Below are positions 27,930-35,765 of a stretch of DNA of 64,000 nt, piece by piece. This DNA is from Clostridiales bacterium. Its GTDB lineage: Bacteria; Bacillota; Clostridia; Lachnospirales; Lachnospiraceae. The stretch spans positions 1 through 64,000 of the forward strand of contig JAHZAT010000088.1 in NCBI GenBank assembly GCA_019423795.1, written 5' to 3'. Made by a program: the position numbers and the translations under genes. Numbering within the stretch: the first letter of the stretch is position 1; each line of letters starts with the position of its first letter. A model generated the notes under the pieces. It was not told where the DNA came from, did not search any database, and saw only the letters and a program-made list of their open reading frames with translations.

Positions 27930-28880
27930 ATGGAAGGATTTACTCCCTCGGTACTTGTGATGATCATTTTAGCAGTTATTGTTGGATTTGTGGCTGGATA
28001 TTTTTTCATGAAGCAAAGAGAGAAGATTTTGGAAAACAAGAAGAAACTGCATACATCAGAACAGGAACATGAAGAGGATGAAGACAATGAATATGAAGAA
28101 GAGATCATGAACATTGTCAACGAAGGACATGAACAAGGTGCGATCATGGAAGGGGAAGCCCGTATGATCACGAATATCTTTGAGTTTGGAGATAAAGATG
28201 TTACAGACGTTATGACTTCAAGAAAGAAGATCGATGCCATTGATATGACCATGTCCGTGGAGAAGGCATTAAATTACATGTTAGATGAGCCGTATTCAAG
28301 ATATCCATTATATGAAGATGATATTGATAATATTGTAGGAGTGCTTTATTTAAAAGATGTAATCGATGCATACCTCAATCAGAAAGAAGCAAAGCTTTCT
28401 GATATTGCAAGAGAGCCGTTTTTTGTTCATCAGACGATGAATCTATCCGTTCTTTTCCAAGAGATGCAGACCAAGAAGATTCATATGGCGATCGTCATTG
28501 ATGAATATAGCCAGACAGAAGGTATTGTATCTATGGAAGATATGTTAGAGGTTATCGTAGGTAATATCTTAGATGAATATGATGTTGAAGATCGTAATAT
28601 CACTAAGATCGGATGGGCAGATGTTTATCTTGTACGCGGAAGTACAAGACTTGAAGAACTTGAGGATACACTTGGAATCGAGTTTGACGTTGAAGATATT
28701 GAGACACTGAATGGATTTTTAATTGATCAGCTGGGACATTTACCAGAAGACAATGAAGAAATAGAAATAATCTACCAAGGATATTCCTTTAAATCTGTCG
28801 ATATTCATGACAACATGATCCGGCAGGTAAAGGTAGAAAAAAGGAAAAGGAAGGAAGAAAAAGATGTCAGGACACAGTAA
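27930..28880 (+). CDS. CBS-domain protein of the hemolysin/CorC family
   Basis: 316 residues: one N-terminal membrane helix (about 8-26), an acidic linker, paired CBS domains (VMTSRKKIDAIDM...; IVIDEYSQTEGIVSMEDMLEVIVG) and the CorC_HlyC C-terminal domain (TLNGFLIDQLGHLPEDNEEI). The long DUF21 membrane domain of full-size CNNM/CorB proteins is missing and replaced by one helix, a form common in Lachnospiraceae. A role in magnesium handling is inferred. GAAAGGAGAAAG lies before the start. Confidence 0.85.
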   Translation: MEGFTPSVLVMIILAVIVGFVAGYFFMKQREKILENKKKLHTSEQEHEEDEDNEYEEEIMNIVNEGHEQGAIMEGEARMITNIFEFGDKDVTDVMTSRKKIDAIDMTMSVEKALNYMLDEPYSRYPLYEDDIDNIVGVLYLKDVIDAYLNQKEAKLSDIAREPFFVHQTMNLSVLFQEMQTKKIHMAIVIDEYSQTEGIVSMEDMLEVIVGNILDEYDVEDRNITKIGWADVYLVRGSTRLEELEDTLGIEFDVEDIETLNGFLIDQLGHLPEDNEEIEIIYQGYSFKSVDIHDNMIRQVKVEKRKRKEEKDVRTQ

Positions 28881-29592
28881 ATTTGCGAACATCAAACACA
28901 AAAAAGAAAAAAATGATGCGAAAAAAGGAAAAATTTTCACAGTTATTGGAAGAGAAATTGCAGTAGCAGTTAAAGAAGGTGGACCAGATCCAGATAACAA
29001 CAGCAGATTACGTGATGTCATTGCAAAAGCAAAAGCAAACAACATGCCAAATGACACGATTGAACGTGGTATCAAAAAAGCTGCTGGAGATGCAGATTCT
29101 GTTAATTACGAACAGATTACATATGAAGGATATGGGCCAAGTGGAGTTGCTATTATCGTAGATACATTAACAGATAACAAAAACCGTACAGCATCTAATG
29201 TAAGAAATGCTTTCACAAAAGGAAATGGTAACGTAGGAACACCAGGATGTGTATCTTACATGTTCGAAAAAAAAGGACAGATCATTATCTCTAAAGAAGA
29301 ATGTGAAATGGATGCTGATGATCTTATGATGATGGCATTAGATGCTGGAGCAGAAGATTTCAATGAAGAAGAAGACAGCTTTGAAGTATTGACAACGCCA
29401 GAAGATTTCAGCGCAGTTAGAGAAGCTCTGGAAAAAGAAGAAGTTCCTATGGCAGATGCCAGTGTAACAATGATCCCTGGTACTATGGTTGAACTTACAA
29501 GTGAAGAAGATATTAAGAATATTCAGAAAACATTAGATCTTCTGGATGAAGATGATGATGTTCAGGAAGTTTATACAAACTGGGATGAATAA
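28864..29592 (+). CDS. YebC/TACO1-family protein
   Basis: 242 residues beginning MSGHSKFANIKHKKEKNDAKKGK, the family signature. Members act as transcriptional regulators or help ribosomes through proline stretches. AAGGAAGG precedes the start; it overlaps the CBS protein by 17 bases. Full length with acidic C-terminus. Confidence 0.93.
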   Translation: MSGHSKFANIKHKKEKNDAKKGKIFTVIGREIAVAVKEGGPDPDNNSRLRDVIAKAKANNMPNDTIERGIKKAAGDADSVNYEQITYEGYGPSGVAIIVDTLTDNKNRTASNVRNAFTKGNGNVGTPGCVSYMFEKKGQIIISKEECEMDADDLMMMALDAGAEDFNEEEDSFEVLTTPEDFSAVREALEKEEVPMADASVTMIPGTMVELTSEEDIKNIQKTLDLLDEDDDVQEVYTNWDE

Positions 29593-29633
29593 AAGCATAT
29601 CATAAATGATATGGCATAAATGACTATAAAAAG

Positions 29634-29686
29634 CGGGCATTTTTCACAACATTTAGGCAATAATGTTGTGGGGAATGCCTGTTTTG
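29634..29686 (+). terminator. Terminator after the YebC gene
   Basis: A long stem (29634-29653 with 29662-29681) with a few internal mismatches, a short loop and TTTTG after it. A second perfect 8-base palindromic hairpin (about 29596-29613) lies just upstream. Confidence 0.75.
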
Positions 29687-29771
29687 TGTTATAACAATTA
29701 ATTGATATTATAATAAAAATGAGGTAGTATATGCCGATGGATGTGAATATGATTTCTTTGATTAATTAAAA

Positions 29772-29812
29772 ATAAGCCTAACTATCAGATGTAAATTGGT
29801 GGTTAGGCTTAT
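29772..29812 (-). terminator. Terminator of metY
   Basis: Perfect 11-base arms 29772-29782 and 29802-29812 separated by 19 bases. On the minus strand the stem is followed by TTTTTAATT, which fits a terminator for the leftward gene. Confidence 0.65.
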
Positions 29813-29848
29813 ATTATAGATTTTTATGTGATAGAATTAATTGTAAAA

Positions 29849-31138
29849 TTATGCATTTTTAAGTGCTTCTTTCAGATCATTGATAATATCTTTTGCACTT
29901 TCAATTCCAACAGATAAACGGATCATTCCAGGAGAAACTCCAGCTTCTCTTAACTGTTCATCGTTCATCTGGCGATGTGTATGACTTGCAGGGTGAAGTA
30001 CCATCGTTTTGGATGCAGCAACATGTGTCGCAATATTTGCTAATTTCAAGTTATCCATAAAACGTACTGCAGCATCACGTCCACCAGTCAGTTCAAAGGA
30101 AATAACACCACAGGTTCTTCCCTCATCCATATATTTTTGTGCTAGTTCATGATATTTATCATCAGGAAGTCCGGCATAAATAACATGAGATACTTTTTCA
30201 TGAGCATCTAAGAATTCAGCGACTTTCTGAGCATTTTCACAATGACGTTCTACACGCAAAGGCAGAGTTTCTAATCCAAGATTTAATAAGAAACAGTTTT
30301 CAGGGGATGGAATGGAACCAAGGTCACGCATCAGCTGTGTTGTAGCTTTTGTGATATAAGCTTTCTTTCCAAATTGTTTTGTATAAACGACACCATGGTA
30401 AGATTCATCAGGTTCAGTAAGACCATGATATTTGTGCCCATAAGCGTCCCAGTCAAAGTTTCCGCTGTCAATGATCGCACCACCAACTTGAACAGCGTGT
30501 CCATCCATATATTTTGTTGTTGAATGTGTGACGATGTCAGCACCCCATTCAAAAGGACGACAGTTGATCGGTGTTGCAAAAGTATTGTCAACGATCAATG
30601 GAACTTCATGTTCATGGGCAACCTTTGCAAATTTCTCAATATCAAGAATGACAAGTGCAGGGTTTGCAATTGTCTCTGCAAATAAAACTTTGGTATTTGG
30701 TTTAAATGCAGCGGCAATTTCTTCAGCACTTGCATCAGTATCAACGAATGTACAGTCAATTCCAAGTTTCTTTAATGTAACACCCAGAAGGTTAAATGTT
30801 CCACCATAGATCGTAGAAGCTGCAACAACATGATCTCCAGCCTCACAGATATTAAAGATCGCATAGAAGTTCGCAGCCTGTCCAGAAGAAGTAAGAAGTC
30901 CTGCAACACCTCCTTCAAGATCAGCGATTTTGGCAGCCACAGCATCGTTTGTAGGATTCTGAAGACGTGTATAGAAATATCCTTCTGCTTTCAGATCAAA
31001 TAACTGTCCCATTTCATCGGTTGTATCATATTTGAAAGTAGTACTCTGATAAATAGGGAGTGCACATGGTTCTCCTTTCTTAGGAGTGTAACCAGAATGA
31101 AGACATTTTGTTTCTAAATCATAATGACTCATAATCAT
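29849..31138 (-). CDS. metY: O-acetylhomoserine sulfhydrylase
   Basis: PLP enzyme of the Cys/Met metabolism family making homocysteine from O-acetylhomoserine and sulfide. 429 residues, longer than gamma-synthases and typical of MetY. The PLP lysine is in THSTTKYMDGH; LTSSGQAANF and DNTFATPINCRP are also typical. AAAGGA lies before 31138; Met3 is a possible start. No SAM riboswitch or T-box was recognised in the 282-base upstream region. Confidence 0.9.
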   Translation of the reverse strand: MIMSHYDLETKCLHSGYTPKKGEPCALPIYQSTTFKYDTTDEMGQLFDLKAEGYFYTRLQNPTNDAVAAKIADLEGGVAGLLTSSGQAANFYAIFNICEAGDHVVAASTIYGGTFNLLGVTLKKLGIDCTFVDTDASAEEIAAAFKPNTKVLFAETIANPALVILDIEKFAKVAHEHEVPLIVDNTFATPINCRPFEWGADIVTHSTTKYMDGHAVQVGGAIIDSGNFDWDAYGHKYHGLTEPDESYHGVVYTKQFGKKAYITKATTQLMRDLGSIPSPENCFLLNLGLETLPLRVERHCENAQKVAEFLDAHEKVSHVIYAGLPDDKYHELAQKYMDEGRTCGVISFELTGGRDAAVRFMDNLKLANIATHVAASKTMVLHPASHTHRQMNDEQLREAGVSPGMIRLSVGIESAKDIINDLKEALKNA

Positions 31139-31355
31139 AATTCCTTTCTGTTATAAAAAATATGTATTAAATTATACCCGCAATTCCTAAAGAAAACAAG
31201 GGGAATAGAATTCAGACAATTTACTGAATTAACTAAAAAAAATGAAAATTCGAGATTTTTTGTATAAAAGAAAAACAACTTGACAAAAAAATTATTTTTA
31301 TCACACAAACCAACAAAAACATTGAAAAACTTAACGAAGTTCTTAAGATAATTTG

Positions 31356-31384
31356 TTGTTTTATTTTTAACGATGTGCTAAAAT
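31356..31384 (+). promoter_or_regulatory. Predicted promoter of the NifU-like/GGGtGRT pair
   Basis: TTGTTT (31356-31361), 17-base spacer, TAAAAT (31379-31384). It is the best match in the very AT-rich 282-base gap between metY and this pair; nothing else was recognised in that gap. Confidence 0.5.
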
Positions 31385-31420
31385 AATAGTGTTATTTTTA
31401 ATACTGAAAGGAGTTTCAAC

Positions 31421-32113
31421 ATGATTTATTCACATGAAGTAGAACAAATGTGTACAGTAGCTCAGGGTGTAAACCATGGAGCTGCCCCAATTCCTGAAGA
31501 AGCAAAATGGGTAAAAGCGAAAGATGTAACAGACATCTCAGGATTAACACATGGTATTGGTTGGTGTGCACCTCAGCAGGGAGGATGTAAATTAACTCTT
31601 AACGTTAAAGAAGGTATCATCCAGGAAGCATTAGTAGAAACAATCGGATGTTCAGGAATGACACATTCAGCTGCTATGGCATCTGAAATCTTACCAGGAA
31701 GAACAATCTTAGAAGCATTAAATACAGACTTAGTTTGTGATGCTATCAATACAGCAATGAGAGAATTATTCTTACAGATCGTATACGGAAGAACTCAGAG
31801 TGCATTCTCTGAAGAAGGACTTCCAATCGGTGCTGGTCTTGAAGACTTAGGAAAAGGATTAAGATCTCAGGTTGGTACAATGTACGGAACACTTAAGAAA
31901 GGTCCTCGTTACCTTGAAATGGCTGAAGGATACGTTACAGGTATCGCTCTTGACGCTGATGATGAAATCATTGGATACCAGTTTGTTAACTTTGGTAGAA
32001 TGATGGACTTCATCAAAGCTGGAGACGATGCTCAGACAGCACTTGACAAGGCCAAAGGTCAGTACGGACGCGTTGATGACGCTGTTAAGATTATTGACCC
32101 AAGAAAGGAATAG
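31421..32113 (+). CDS. NifU-like iron-sulfur scaffold-type protein
   Basis: 230 residues with spaced cysteines in GIGWCAPQQGGCKL, TIGCSGMTHSAAM and DLVCDAI that recall NifU/IscU scaffold sites. In Lachnospiraceae this type is found beside a GGGtGRT protein, as here (13 bases apart). AAAGGAG precedes the start. Cluster binding is inferred from the cysteines and family name only. Codon use is strongly biased (GCT, GGT, AAC), which suggests high expression. Confidence 0.7.
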   Translation: MIYSHEVEQMCTVAQGVNHGAAPIPEEAKWVKAKDVTDISGLTHGIGWCAPQQGGCKLTLNVKEGIIQEALVETIGCSGMTHSAAMASEILPGRTILEALNTDLVCDAINTAMRELFLQIVYGRTQSAFSEEGLPIGAGLEDLGKGLRSQVGTMYGTLKKGPRYLEMAEGYVTGIALDADDEIIGYQFVNFGRMMDFIKAGDDAQTALDKAKGQYGRVDDAVKIIDPRKE

Positions 32114-32126
32114 GAGGTAGCGAATA

Positions 32127-33137
32127 ATGGCTTTATTTGAATCATATGAAAGAAGAGAAAAACAGATTCTTGCTGTTTTAAAAGAGTATGGAATCAATTC
32201 TATCGAAGAAGCTGCTGAAATTACAAAAGCTGCTGGATTAGATGTTTATGCTCAGGTTGAAGGAATTCAGCCAATCTGTTTCGAAAATGCAAAATGGGCT
32301 TACACAGTAGGTGCTGCTATCGCAATCAAAAAAGGTTGCAGAAGAGCTGCAGACGCTGCTGCTGCTATCGGTGAAGGTCTTCAGGCATTCTGTATTCCTG
32401 GATCTGTAGCTGATCAGCGTAAAGTAGGTCTTGGACATGGTAACTTAGGAAAGATGCTTCTTGAAGAAGAAACAGAATGTTTCGCATTCTTAGCAGGTCA
32501 CGAATCTTTCGCAGCTGCTGAAGGAGCTATCGGAATCGCTGAAAAAGCGAACAAAGTTCGTCAGAAACCTTTAAGAGTTATCTTAAACGGATTAGGAAAA
32601 GATGCTGCACAGATCATTTCCAGAATTAACGGATTTACATATGTTGAAACTGAAATGGATTACTACACAGGTGAAGTAAAAGAAGTATTCAGAAAATCTT
32701 ACTCTGAAGGATTAAGAGCTAAGGTTAACTGCTACGGTGCTAACGATGTAACAGAAGGTGTTGCAATCATGCACAAAGAAGGTGTAGACGTATCTATCAC
32801 AGGTAACTCTACAAACCCAACTCGTTTCCAGCATCCAGTTGCAGGTACATACAAAAAAGAATGTATCGAACAGGGTAAAAAATACTTCTCTGTAGCTTCT
32901 GGTGGTGGTACAGGACGTACATTACATCCAGATAACATGGCTGCAGGACCAGCTTCTTACGGAATGACAGATACTATGGGACGTATGCATAGTGATGCTC
33001 AGTTCGCAGGATCTTCTTCAGTACCAGCCCATGTAGAAATGATGGGATTAATCGGTATGGGTAACAACCCAATGGTAGGAGCTACAGTTGCAGTAGCTGT
33101 ATCTATCGAAGAAGCTGCTAAAGCAGGTAAATTCTAA
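32127..33137 (+). CDS. GGGtGRT family protein
   Basis: 336 residues with the namesake segment SVASGGGTGRTLHPDN (about residues 254-269) followed by a Gly/Met-rich stretch. No function has been established for the family. It shares the strong codon bias of the upstream scaffold-like gene and starts after AGGAGG, so the two are probably made together in quantity. The prophage begins just downstream. Confidence 0.85.
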   Translation: MALFESYERREKQILAVLKEYGINSIEEAAEITKAAGLDVYAQVEGIQPICFENAKWAYTVGAAIAIKKGCRRAADAAAAIGEGLQAFCIPGSVADQRKVGLGHGNLGKMLLEEETECFAFLAGHESFAAAEGAIGIAEKANKVRQKPLRVILNGLGKDAAQIISRINGFTYVETEMDYYTGEVKEVFRKSYSEGLRAKVNCYGANDVTEGVAIMHKEGVDVSITGNSTNPTRFQHPVAGTYKKECIEQGKKYFSVASGGGTGRTLHPDNMAAGPASYGMTDTMGRMHSDAQFAGSSSVPAHVEMMGLIGMGNNPMVGATVAVAVSIEEAAKAGKF

Positions 33138-33254
33138 GAAACCGCTTAAATACGTGGTTTTTGAACGGAGTTAAAAGTGGTAAGAAGTAGTGAAAAGTGG
33201 ACGATTCGTACATTATTCATACATTATTCGTACACACGACTCCTACATCAGAAT
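33138..33254. other. Chromosome-prophage junction, probable attL region
   Basis: Between the GGGtGRT stop and the terminator of the integrase. It holds a short hairpin with T-run just after the stop (33140-33163), two AAAAGTGG copies (about 33173 and 33193) and two tandem 11-base copies differing by one base (33208-33218 and 33219-33229), which could be integrase arm sites. The core site cannot be fixed because the right end of the prophage is outside the window. Confidence 0.5.
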
Positions 33255-33301
33255 AACAAAAAACAGAGCCGAGATGGTAAGTCTTGACTCTGTTTTTTGT
33301 T
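33255..33301. terminator. Bidirectional terminator at the integrase 3' end
   Basis: Perfect 14-base arms, 33255-33268 and 33288-33301, with A-runs and T-runs built into the stem. It would stop RNA from the host genes entering the prophage and the integrase RNA leaving it. Confidence 0.8.
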
Positions 33302-33311
33302 ATGTAATATT

Positions 33312-34553
33312 CTATTTTATCTTTAGAATCTCTTCCATAAGCCATTCTCTTTTTCTCTTTGTATAGGTCTTTTCTGTGAGGTCGTCGATTTTATGTCCTA
33401 TGATACGTTTTAGAGCATATTCATTTACTTTTGCATCTTTTGCCATTGTAGCAAATTGGATACGTCCATCGTGAGCACGATGTTCTGGATTTAATTCCAG
33501 CTTGTTAACAATCTTTTCAACTCTATGTCGATATTTACCATATGTGAGTTTTAAGCTACTTCGATGGGTTTTAGTATCAGTACAATTAATCAAGTATTCG
33601 CTTCCAAGAGATAAAGCTTCCTGGTAACGATGTTTTATTAAGCTGCGAATCTTCGGATGGACTGGAACCACACGATCTTTTCCAGCATCAGTTTTCATAC
33701 CGCCAGTAATAAACCAATTTTCTAAATCAACATTCTCCATCTTTAACAAGCCTAATTCCTGTGGGCGCCATCCGCTATAACACTGGATTAGTAGCACATC
33801 TACATAGTCTACATCATATAAGTTATTCCATAATTTTTGCATTTCTTCATCTGTGAAGTCAATATGATCTTTCTTTTCTCCCTCGACATCTTTAATAATA
33901 TCATCAGATAACTTAAATGTTCGAGCATAGTTCTTTTCTACAAGATCATTTTCGTTTGCGTAGTCAAGCATAAGATTAAATAGAGATTTTATTTTTGTTT
34001 TTGTACTTGAAGATGCTTTTTTCTCTACACCATCAACAACATATGTACCATCTTCCATGCAGCCTTTAATGTGCCGGGGTCTTAAATCTTTAGCACGCAT
34101 GTTGTAAATAGCAGAGCAGTAGTTCCAAGCAGACTTGATAGTTCGTATGCTGGATGGATTGGTTAAAGTCTTGAAGTATTCATCGGTCCATTTTTCATAA
34201 AGTTGTTCTACTGTCAGATCGTCATCTAAATCATAAGGATTTTTGTTGTATTCAACCAATGCAGCATAAGCATCGTTGTAAGTTTTGAAATAAGCATTTG
34301 GTTTTAGTGGTTTGCAGATTGGTTTACCATAGAAGTCTTTTCCTACAGTAACCATAGCTCTGTATGGGTTTCGGAGATTGTTATTTTTTATTTTAGTGAT
34401 CTGGCCGAAACCGTTAGGGAGACGTTTTTTTCTACGAGATTTTGATTGTTGTTGTTTGGCCGCTTTAGTATTAATAGGATATCCGCAGTGAGGACAAGCA
34501 ATTGCGTGATCACTTACTTGTAAATCGCATTCTGGACATTTGATCAGTGCCAT
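33312..34553 (-). CDS. int: Phage tyrosine integrase with N-terminal zinc ribbon
   Basis: 413 residues. An N-terminal zinc ribbon (CPEC at 6-9, CPHC at 20-23) comes before the AP2-like arm-binding part, a SAM-like core-binding domain and the catalytic domain. Catalytic residues seen: Arg in SGWRPQELGLL, Lys in DAGKDRVVP, His and Arg in HDGRIQFAT, His in IIGHK, Tyr in EKTYTKR. Catalyses integration and excision. The ribbon is an unusual addition and may aid DNA or protein contacts. GAAAGGA precedes the start. Confidence 0.92.
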   Translation of the reverse strand: MALIKCPECDLQVSDHAIACPHCGYPINTKAAKQQQSKSRRKKRLPNGFGQITKIKNNNLRNPYRAMVTVGKDFYGKPICKPLKPNAYFKTYNDAYAALVEYNKNPYDLDDDLTVEQLYEKWTDEYFKTLTNPSSIRTIKSAWNYCSAIYNMRAKDLRPRHIKGCMEDGTYVVDGVEKKASSSTKTKIKSLFNLMLDYANENDLVEKNYARTFKLSDDIIKDVEGEKKDHIDFTDEEMQKLWNNLYDVDYVDVLLIQCYSGWRPQELGLLKMENVDLENWFITGGMKTDAGKDRVVPVHPKIRSLIKHRYQEALSLGSEYLINCTDTKTHRSSLKLTYGKYRHRVEKIVNKLELNPEHRAHDGRIQFATMAKDAKVNEYALKRIIGHKIDDLTEKTYTKRKREWLMEEILKIK

Positions 34554-34596
34554 ATATCATCATTCCTTTCTTATAAATTTGTATAAAAATAACGCC

Positions 34597-34626
34597 TTGC
34601 CAGACGTTAGAAAGAAATGGTATAAT
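34597..34626 (+). promoter_or_regulatory. Predicted promoter of a small RNA
   Basis: TTGCCA (34597-34602), 18-base spacer, TATAAT (34621-34626), in the gap between the integrase and Ntn-hydrolase genes and facing away from both. Confidence 0.6.
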
Positions 34627-34632
34627 CTATTT

Positions 34633-34715
34633 GTTGGTGATAGATGATACCGTTTCGATCTAACGATCGACATGGAAATCTATGAAAGCAGTCTCAGAAA
34701 TGAGACTGTTTTTCT
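34633..34715 (+). ncRNA. Candidate small RNA in the lysogeny arm
   Basis: Between the promoter at 34597-34626 and a clean intrinsic terminator (stem 34689-34696 with 34701-34708, then TTTTT) lies about 83 bases with no credible gene; only a 13-codon frame from 34648 is seen. No RNA family was recognised. It runs opposite to the flanking integrase and hydrolase genes and could be antisense to a read-through RNA. Confidence 0.5.
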
Positions 34716-34744
34716 TTGTATATGAAAAAGTTAAGTATTTAAAA

Positions 34745-35335
34745 TTATCCCTGATTATCTAGAAGTATCGTTTGAAAAAAACAGTTTTTATTCACAGAAG
34801 AATCAAGATCAGCCATTTCATGAATAGATGCAATTAATATGTCTCTTAAAGTATTGTATTGACCACTCTCAGAATTTTTAAGGAAAATAGGTTTCCCATC
34901 TGTGTTTGGTGGAGAGAGAAATGAGCAATTCCATGTAGAACTAGGAAAACAAGGAATAAGTTCTTGTTGGTTAGTATTTCCGAAAGCATACATTATAGTT
35001 CCTTTTTCACGAGAAATACCACCGACAATAAATTGCACAATAAGTCCCTCTGAAAAATTTATGATTGGAATAATATCATACAAAATTTTTGCAATTTCAT
35101 CAGCGTAAAAGTCAGAAATTCTTTTCTCTGGAGAATTTTTAAGTACTGTATCAAGCTGTTTTAAAGCAAATTCGCATGCCTCTGTTGACCCAGAATAACC
35201 AATAATTGTGTTTGAATTAATTTTTCTTGTCTTGTTGTAATGCTCAGTTTTAATAGTGCCATCAAGATTACAACAACGGCCATCACTAGCGATAATGACA
35301 GCATTTGATGACACGCATCCAATAACAAAACTCAA
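34745..35335 (-). CDS. Stand-alone HslV/proteasome-beta-like Ntn hydrolase
   Basis: 196 residues if read from the TTG at 35335, which is 8 bases after AAGGAG. The start then reads M-SFVIGCVSSNAVIIASDG, which aligns with HslV TTIVAVRRNGKVVIAGDG: Ser takes the place of the catalytic Thr1, Asp17 is kept, and Lys37 in TRKINSNTIIGYSGS matches HslV Lys33. Removal of the initiator Met would expose Ser1. An ATG at 35395 adds a hydrophobic tail and lies upstream of the ribosome site. No HslU-type ATPase is nearby. The role in the prophage is unknown; the family call is from motif alignment by eye. Confidence 0.65.
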   Translation of the reverse strand: MSFVIGCVSSNAVIIASDGRCCNLDGTIKTEHYNKTRKINSNTIIGYSGSTEACEFALKQLDTVLKNSPEKRISDFYADEIAKILYDIIPIINFSEGLIVQFIVGGISREKGTIMYAFGNTNQQELIPCFPSSTWNCSFLSPPNTDGKPIFLKNSESGQYNTLRDILIASIHEMADLDSSVNKNCFFQTILLDNQG

Positions 35336-35405
35336 GAATATCACTCCTTTCATTATGTATTTAATAAGTTTGATTAACCATTTGGGCGAGATCACCGAAA
35401 TGGTA

Positions 35406-35434
35406 TTGAAAAATCTAAGAACTTTGATTATAAT
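35406..35434 (+). promoter_or_regulatory. Strong promoter of the probable antitoxin RNA
   Basis: TTGAAA (35406-35411), 17-base spacer, perfect TATAAT (35429-35434). It points towards the 3' end of the small toxin gene on the other strand. The DNA from its -10 box onward is homologous, in inverted orientation, to the toxin's own promoter and leader (35643-35708). Confidence 0.7.
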
Positions 35435-35440
35435 ATACTT

Positions 35441-35541
35441 AACAAGGAAGTCGGCACGATAGACGAAACCTATCCGTTTCCGGCGAAAATATGGTTTACT
35501 GAAATAGCACCTTTACTTTGCCAGAGCTGAGGTGCTATTTC
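35441..35541 (+). ncRNA. Probable antisense antitoxin RNA of a type I module
   Basis: A transcript from the promoter above would run about 100 bases to the shared hairpin at 35501-35541, overlapping the 3' end of the toxin RNA. If it reads through, it could end at a second + strand terminator (35734-35762) and cover the whole toxin gene. Layout matches convergent type I modules of Firmicutes (fst, bsrG/SR4); the exact ends are inference. Confidence 0.55.
35501..35541. terminator. Shared hairpin at the toxin 3' end
   Basis: Perfect 12-base arms, 35501-35512 and 35530-35541, overlapping the toxin stop codon. It has only weak T-tracts on either side and probably serves the convergent toxin and antitoxin RNAs. 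Confidence 0.6.
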
Positions 35542-35618
35542 TTATGTGTATATGTCAATATTGCTACAATTAGTAAAGCTGCGTTCACAATTAAAGTCAA
35601 TTCTTCATATGTAGTCAT
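35535..35618 (-). CDS. Holin-like type I toxin peptide
   Basis: 27 residues: MTTYEELTLIVNAALLIVAI then a short polar tail ending THKK. One transmembrane helix with an MTTYE start is the signature of the putative holin-like toxin family (Hol_Tox; TxpA/BsrG-like peptides). AAAGGAGA lies 9 bases upstream. The leader of about 60 bases and its promoter (TATACT near 35687-35692 on the minus strand) are a partial copy of the antitoxin promoter region. Confidence 0.8.
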   Translation of the reverse strand: MTTYEELTLIVNAALLIVAILTYTHKK

Positions 35619-35733
35619 AAGAAATTGTCTCCTTTCCGTTAGGCTCGGAAACAGAGACGTTTCGCACCCTGACGACTTCCTGGGTAAGTATACTATATTT
35701 TCAAAGTTCCGTTGTTGCGATGTCGCAATGTTT

Positions 35734-35762
35734 CGTCCAGTTGGTAACTGGGCGGTTTTATT
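35734..35762 (+). terminator. Rightward terminator before the lipoprotein gene
   Basis: 9-pair stem (35734-35742 with 35746-35754, one G-U pair), 3-base loop, then TTTT. No + strand gene ends here, which suggests that it ends a long form of the antisense RNA. Confidence 0.65.
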
Positions 35763-35765
35763 AAA

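Noticed and set aside
31139..31420. SAM riboswitch upstream of metY
   Set aside because: The region is very AT-rich, with no stable multi-helix fold or terminator visible on the minus strand.
33200..33232. Tandem near-repeats read as a CRISPR remnant
   Set aside because: The units are 11 bases and directly adjacent with no spacers. No CRISPR array or cas gene was seen anywhere in the window.
34560..34670. Short minus-strand frame of about 36 codons before the integrase
   Set aside because: No ribosome site, unlike neighbouring genes; the region is better explained by the + strand promoter and terminator.
34648..34689. 13-codon frame in the candidate small RNA
   Set aside because: Although GGTGAT precedes it, it is too short and has no recognisable leader-peptide features such as repeated codons.
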